A stretch of 15,885 nt of DNA. Source: Saprospiraceae bacterium (GTDB lineage Bacteria > Bacteroidota > Bacteroidia > Chitinophagales > Saprospiraceae). The notes under the pieces were generated by a model that searched no databases, was not told the origin of the DNA, and saw only the letters and a program-made list of their open reading frames with translations. The stretch covers positions 1-15,885 of the forward strand of contig JABDJM010000510.1 in NCBI GenBank assembly GCA_013002475.1, read 5' to 3'. The position numbers and the translations under genes were made by a program. This document shows positions 13,182 to 15,885 of the stretch, one piece after another. Position 1 is the first letter of the stretch, and each line of letters starts with the position of its first letter.

Positions 13182-14780
13182 TCACATGTCAAAGGAAAGG
13201 CCGAATGATCCCCAGCCGTAATAGGAATCCTCATTTAGCAGAGCTTCATATTCATTGGTGTGAACAACAAAGCGTGCAAAGGCAGTGGTTTTCCGAAGTT
13301 TCAGTGCGAAGTAGGCTGAACCAAACAACAGGAACCGGTTAACCTGATCAGAATCCAGGACAAACTGGTTTAAAGGTTCCCCATCATTTTCAAAGGTGTT
13401 GAATAGGCCAAAGTCCTCCAGCATCGTATTGTGCTGAACATAGCGGGCCATGCCTTCTATTTCAAAAAGGAATTTCACCTTTCGCTGATAAAGCATTGGA
13501 ACTCCGTGGCCTGATTTCTGGGTGAAATGGAGGTTGGAAACCGAAAGTCCCAAATCCAATGCCGTCAAATAATTACCTACATGGCCAGCACCTGAAATGG
13601 TGGGATACATCCAGTAATTCTTTGAACCTTTTTTCAGCAGATTAAACTCTATGTTGAAATCGTAATTTATCGCAAAGCGGCCTCCATTCGCAATCTGAGT
13701 TTCCCAGCCTTCGACCTCTATTGATCCGGGAACCTGATCTCTGTGAATAATTGATTGTACAATATTGCCTCGCTCACCTCCAATCCAACCTACCGACAGG
13801 GCAGACCGTGATCGCCATTTTCCTTCCTGGTGCATTCTGTACTTTGCACGACCTACAAATTCATAGGAACCAAAAGGGCGATCCATTGCATATTTCAAAT
13901 ATTTTTCTGCGGTGGATAATTCCGGATATCGTATGTAGGGTGTGTAAGCATATACTCCCGCAAACAAGCTTTGGTAGGAGAGGGTGCGGTCAAACCATTT
14001 TGGAATCATGTTTAAAAAGAATCGCATTTTCAGCTGATCGGTGAACAACTCCAGCTTTCCCCCCCCAGTATAATTTTTGTCTTCGTTGACTGTTGGAAGA
14101 AACACATCGTTGTCGTGAAATATCTGAGCCCCCAGGAAAAGTTTTTGGCTGATATCTGTATTCCCGTAGTAAGAAAATTTCTGATCCGTATGGTGAACAA
14201 GAAATTTCTCAATGATTCTCTGCCGGTCTTCAAGTCCCTTAATGAATATGTTGTCCTCTAGTACCCATTCCTTGCGAAAAGTCTTTCGCTCAACATACTT
14301 ATTATAAAAAACATAAAGAGCATTGATGCGGGCATAGGTAGTGAGTTCCTCCAACTTCCTTTCCATGAAATCGGCATCAAGAGGGTCCTTGAAAAACCCC
14401 AGGGAGTCTAGAATTTGTGTAAACTTCCTTGAAGGAATGCTGTACTCTTCAATAAAGTACTTGATGAATTTCTTTTTTTCTTCTTTCACCTGAACCTGTA
14501 GATAGGGATCCAGTTGAAACGAATCATTGAAGGTTTTTTCATCGATCTTGGCCTTCCCAAACAGCACAAGATTGGCCTTATAAATCGATGCGTGATCCGT
14601 GTTTTCCTTATCAATACAAATATTCCGATAGCGGACATTAAAATCCAGAATACAATCCACCATCTCTCTGGCATTGGTAATATTCTCAAGAAGATCACTG
14701 GGAAGAGGATGAGTGGTAGGCTGGGCTGTCAGGGTACCCACAAATAGAATGGTGACAAGCAGGGGGGGTAGGTGTCTCAT
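13182..14780 (-). CDS. LpxR-like (DUF2219) outer-membrane lipid A deacylase with extra N-terminal domain
   Basis: This is a 532-residue exported protein. ATG 14780 is chosen over an upstream TTG because it opens a clear signal peptide (MRHLPPLLVTILFVGTLTAQ, cut after Gln20). Residues about 21-215 are charged, mostly helical and not recognised. Residues about 216-532 match the LpxR beta-barrel: DNDVF (223-227), YTGGG (237-241), DRPFGSYEFVG (300-310), QSIIH with H346, GWETQI (358-363) and GAGHVGNYLTA. N224, D225, T238 and H346 correspond to catalytic residues of Salmonella LpxR; the catalytic Glu is less clear (E355 or E357). LpxR removes the 3' acyloxyacyl group of lipid A on the outer face of the outer membrane. 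The protein ends in an aromatic F-D-M after alternating strands, as outer-membrane barrels do. The gene carries C7 (coding strand, signal peptide) and G8 runs. It lies 39 bases after a terminator. Confidence 0.8.
   Translation of the reverse strand: MRHLPPLLVTILFVGTLTAQPTTHPLPSDLLENITNAREMVDCILDFNVRYRNICIDKENTDHASIYKANLVLFGKAKIDEKTFNDSFQLDPYLQVQVKEEKKKFIKYFIEEYSIPSRKFTQILDSLGFFKDPLDADFMERKLEELTTYARINALYVFYNKYVERKTFRKEWVLEDNIFIKGLEDRQRIIEKFLVHHTDQKFSYYGNTDISQKLFLGAQIFHDNDVFLPTVNEDKNYTGGGKLELFTDQLKMRFFLNMIPKWFDRTLSYQSLFAGVYAYTPYIRYPELSTAEKYLKYAMDRPFGSYEFVGRAKYRMHQEGKWRSRSALSVGWIGGERGNIVQSIIHRDQVPGSIEVEGWETQIANGGRFAINYDFNIEFNLLKKGSKNYWMYPTISGAGHVGNYLTALDLGLSVSNLHFTQKSGHGVPMLYQRKVKFLFEIEGMARYVQHNTMLEDFGLFNTFENDGEPLNQFVLDSDQVNRFLLFGSAYFALKLRKTTAFARFVVHTNEYEALLNEDSYYGWGSFGLSFDM
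14059..14066 (-). repeat. G8 homopolymer inside the LpxR-like coding region
   Basis: Eight consecutive G on the coding strand encode part of the YTGGG motif near the active site (T238-G239). A run this long in a gene of moderate GC content is a candidate slippage site. Confidence 0.7.
14762..14768 (-). repeat. C7 homopolymer in the LpxR-like signal peptide
   Basis: Seven consecutive C on the coding strand cover Pro5-Pro6 of the signal peptide, only four codons after the start. A one-base change would end export and translation early. Confidence 0.7.
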
Positions 14781-14818
14781 AGGGTAATTATGTAGATGGG
14801 AAGTTAGCGAAAAGCAAT

Positions 14819-14855
14819 AAAAAAAGCCAGCCAAGGGTCGCTTCCTTAGCTGGCT
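14819..14855 (-). terminator. Rho-independent terminator of the DUF4199-like membrane protein gene
   Basis: Read on the minus strand, AGCCAGCTAAGG (14855-14844), a 7-base loop and CCTTGGCTGGCT (14836-14825) form a 12-bp stem with one G-U pair, followed directly by a run of T. It starts about 20 bases after the stop codon at 14876. It leaves only 39 bases before the LpxR-like start codon. Confidence 0.9.
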
Positions 14856-14875
14856 CGGCGCTAATCATTAGCCAA

Positions 14876-15319
14876 TCAGTTTGTGTACGGTAGGGCAAGT
14901 TGCATATCTATCACCCGGGTTACTACATAGGAGGCTATTAGGGAGATACCTATACCTTCTAAGAAAATGATGGAGCTGGCTGTAAAGGAATTTAAGTAAT
15001 GGCCTACTGTAAGCGTTGATTGCAAGGTGGCCAAAAAATCAGGGTTAAGTTCCAGAAAAAGGATTTGAAACAGAGCAAAACAGGTCACCCCGATCATAGA
15101 AGCATACATTCCTACAGCAACTCCTGATAAGTAGTTAAACTCAGCCGGGCTATACCTTCGAAAATCCCGAATGGCAAAATAGATAAGCGTTATATGGACG
15201 ATGCCATTGAGCACTCTTAAATTAGGGTTAGTACTTAATCCCACCAAGTGCATGGCTAGAAAGAGGGCCGAGAAGCCCGCAAACATCCATAGACCGTATC
15301 GAACTGCTATCCGCTTCAT
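14876..15319 (-). CDS. Small integral membrane protein, DUF4199-like
   Basis: This 147-residue protein has four predicted membrane segments (about 8-28, 36-51, 64-88 and 110-135). The pattern of a helix ending YFAIRDFRRYSPAEFNYLSGVAVGMYAS resembles DUF4199 proteins of Bacteroidota, in which a membrane helix ends in an 'IRxYR' turn before a further membrane pair. The family match is by pattern only. The function is unknown. It has its own good -7 promoter box (15378-15385) and its own terminator (14819-14855), so it is probably a single-gene transcript. Confidence 0.7.
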   Translation of the reverse strand: MKRIAVRYGLWMFAGFSALFLAMHLVGLSTNPNLRVLNGIVHITLIYFAIRDFRRYSPAEFNYLSGVAVGMYASMIGVTCFALFQILFLELNPDFLATLQSTLTVGHYLNSFTASSIIFLEGIGISLIASYVVTRVIDMQLALPYTN

Positions 15320-15377
15320 TGGTATTTGGCGTAATGTAGCTTATGCAAATGAAAATAAGGATTTATTATAAAAAATC

Positions 15378-15385
15378 CAAATATA
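15378..15385 (-). promoter_or_regulatory. Bacteroidota -7 promoter box for the DUF4199-like gene
   Basis: Read on the minus strand this is TATATTTG, an exact TAnnTTTG match, 58 bases before the ATG at 15319 and just after the SDR stop. A -33 TTG is not clear; only TTCG about 24 bases upstream is seen. The position between two genes supports the call. Confidence 0.45.
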
Positions 15386-15415
15386 TTGATAGTGCAGTTT
15401 GATCTTTACGAATAT

Positions 15416-15885
15416 TTATCTAAGGTAGGAGCCTCCATTGATATCGAGGACACAGCCAGTCGAAAAATCGCCTTTTCCTGAGGCAAAATACAAGGCTGCA
15501 TTCGCGACTTCTTCAGGTTTTGCTACCCGCCCCAAGGGGCTCTGGCCCATTATTTCTGCCCCTTCCGGCCCATCAAGGATGGGTTTGGCCATATCGGTTG
15601 ACACAAAGCCTGGGGCCAGGGCAAAGGAATAAATTCCATGTTTTCCGCCTGCTTTAGCCAGGCTCTGAGAAAGAGCATGCAAAGCCGCCTTTGAGGCGGC
15701 GTATCCGGGATGAGAAGGTTCCCCTCGGTAGGCTCCTCTTGACCCGATGTGGATGAGCCGCCCTCCGCCAGAGTTCTTGAAAGCCTGCATGGCCAAAAAA
15801 CTCAGGTGAGCAGGACCGGTAAGGTTCGCAGCCATGGTTTTTTCAAAAGCCCGGGACCAATCCTCAAAAGTGGAATCTATAGGAT
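15416..15885 (-). CDS. Short-chain dehydrogenase/reductase (SDR), C-terminal part only
   Basis: The frame enters from the right edge and gives the last 155 residues of a classical SDR, an NAD(P)H-dependent oxidoreductase. The N-terminal TGxxxGIG cofactor loop lies outside the window. The catalytic tetrad is visible, numbered from the first complete codon at the edge: N20 (MAANLTGP), S48 (HIGSRG), Y61 and K65 (GYAASKAA). The tail PLGRVAKPEEVANAALYFASGKGDFSTGCVLDINGG is typical of FabG-like enzymes. An internal ATG at 15835 is not the true start, because the frame remains open and family-like upstream (TFEDWSRAFEKT). The substrate cannot be told. A FabG-type 3-oxoacyl-ACP reductase or a sugar/alcohol dehydrogenase are both possible. 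Confidence 0.92.
   Translation of the reverse strand, partial: PIDSTFEDWSRAFEKTMAANLTGPAHLSFLAMQAFKNSGGGRLIHIGSRGAYRGEPSHPGYAASKAALHALSQSLAKAGGKHGIYSFALAPGFVSTDMAKPILDGPEGAEIMGQSPLGRVAKPEEVANAALYFASGKGDFSTGCVLDINGGSYLR

Noticed and set aside
14781..14834. TTG start for the LpxR-like protein
   Set aside because: This part overlaps the upstream terminator hairpin and precedes the signal peptide. ATG 14780 is better.
1..15885. CRISPR arrays, tRNA or rRNA genes, insertion sequences, integrase sites
   Set aside because: I looked for regularly spaced repeats, cloverleaf-like segments, terminal inverted repeats and transposase motifs on both strands and saw none.

Overview
The window looks like a chromosomal segment of a Bacteroidota bacterium, probably from the Cytophagales side of the phylum. 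This is inferred from several signs. One protein ends in a type IX secretion (Por) sorting domain. TAnnTTTG-type -7 promoter boxes occur and Shine-Dalgarno sequences are weak. TrmD carries an LLAPPVYTRP motif, and DUF1761-like and LpxR/DUF2219-like proteins are present. I see no tRNA, rRNA, CRISPR array, transposase or phage gene.

Left part (1-2223): the 5' end of a secreted protein leaves the window on the minus strand. A gene-poor stretch of about 350 bases follows. Then comes a plus-strand exported 'choice-of-anchor B' beta-propeller-like protein with a carboxypeptidase-regulatory-like domain and a type IX sorting tail.

Central part (2338-8600): a tight plus-strand pair. The first gene is a small-molecule SAM methyltransferase whose frame is broken at an A7 run. 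The second, 18 bases downstream, encodes a 1793-residue signalling protein: Ser/Thr kinase, AAA/NTPase, helical repeats, GAF and class III nucleotide cyclase. The cyclase keeps its metal and transition-state residues, but both base-specifying positions are non-canonical (Gln and Gly). A bidirectional terminator separates this pair from the convergent right half.

Right part (8649-15885): everything is on the minus strand. In transcription order (right to left) it holds an SDR oxidoreductase cut by the window edge, a small DUF4199-like membrane protein with its own promoter and terminator, and an LpxR-like outer-membrane lipid A deacylase with an extra N-terminal domain and two long G/C homopolymers. 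Then come the RarA recombination ATPase, an M20 dipeptidase, an FKBP prolyl isomerase and TrmD, which are packed closely enough to be one operon, and finally a DUF1761 membrane protein. Most of the right half is housekeeping. The methyltransferase-kinase-cyclase pair and the LpxR-like gene are the parts that deserve a second look.
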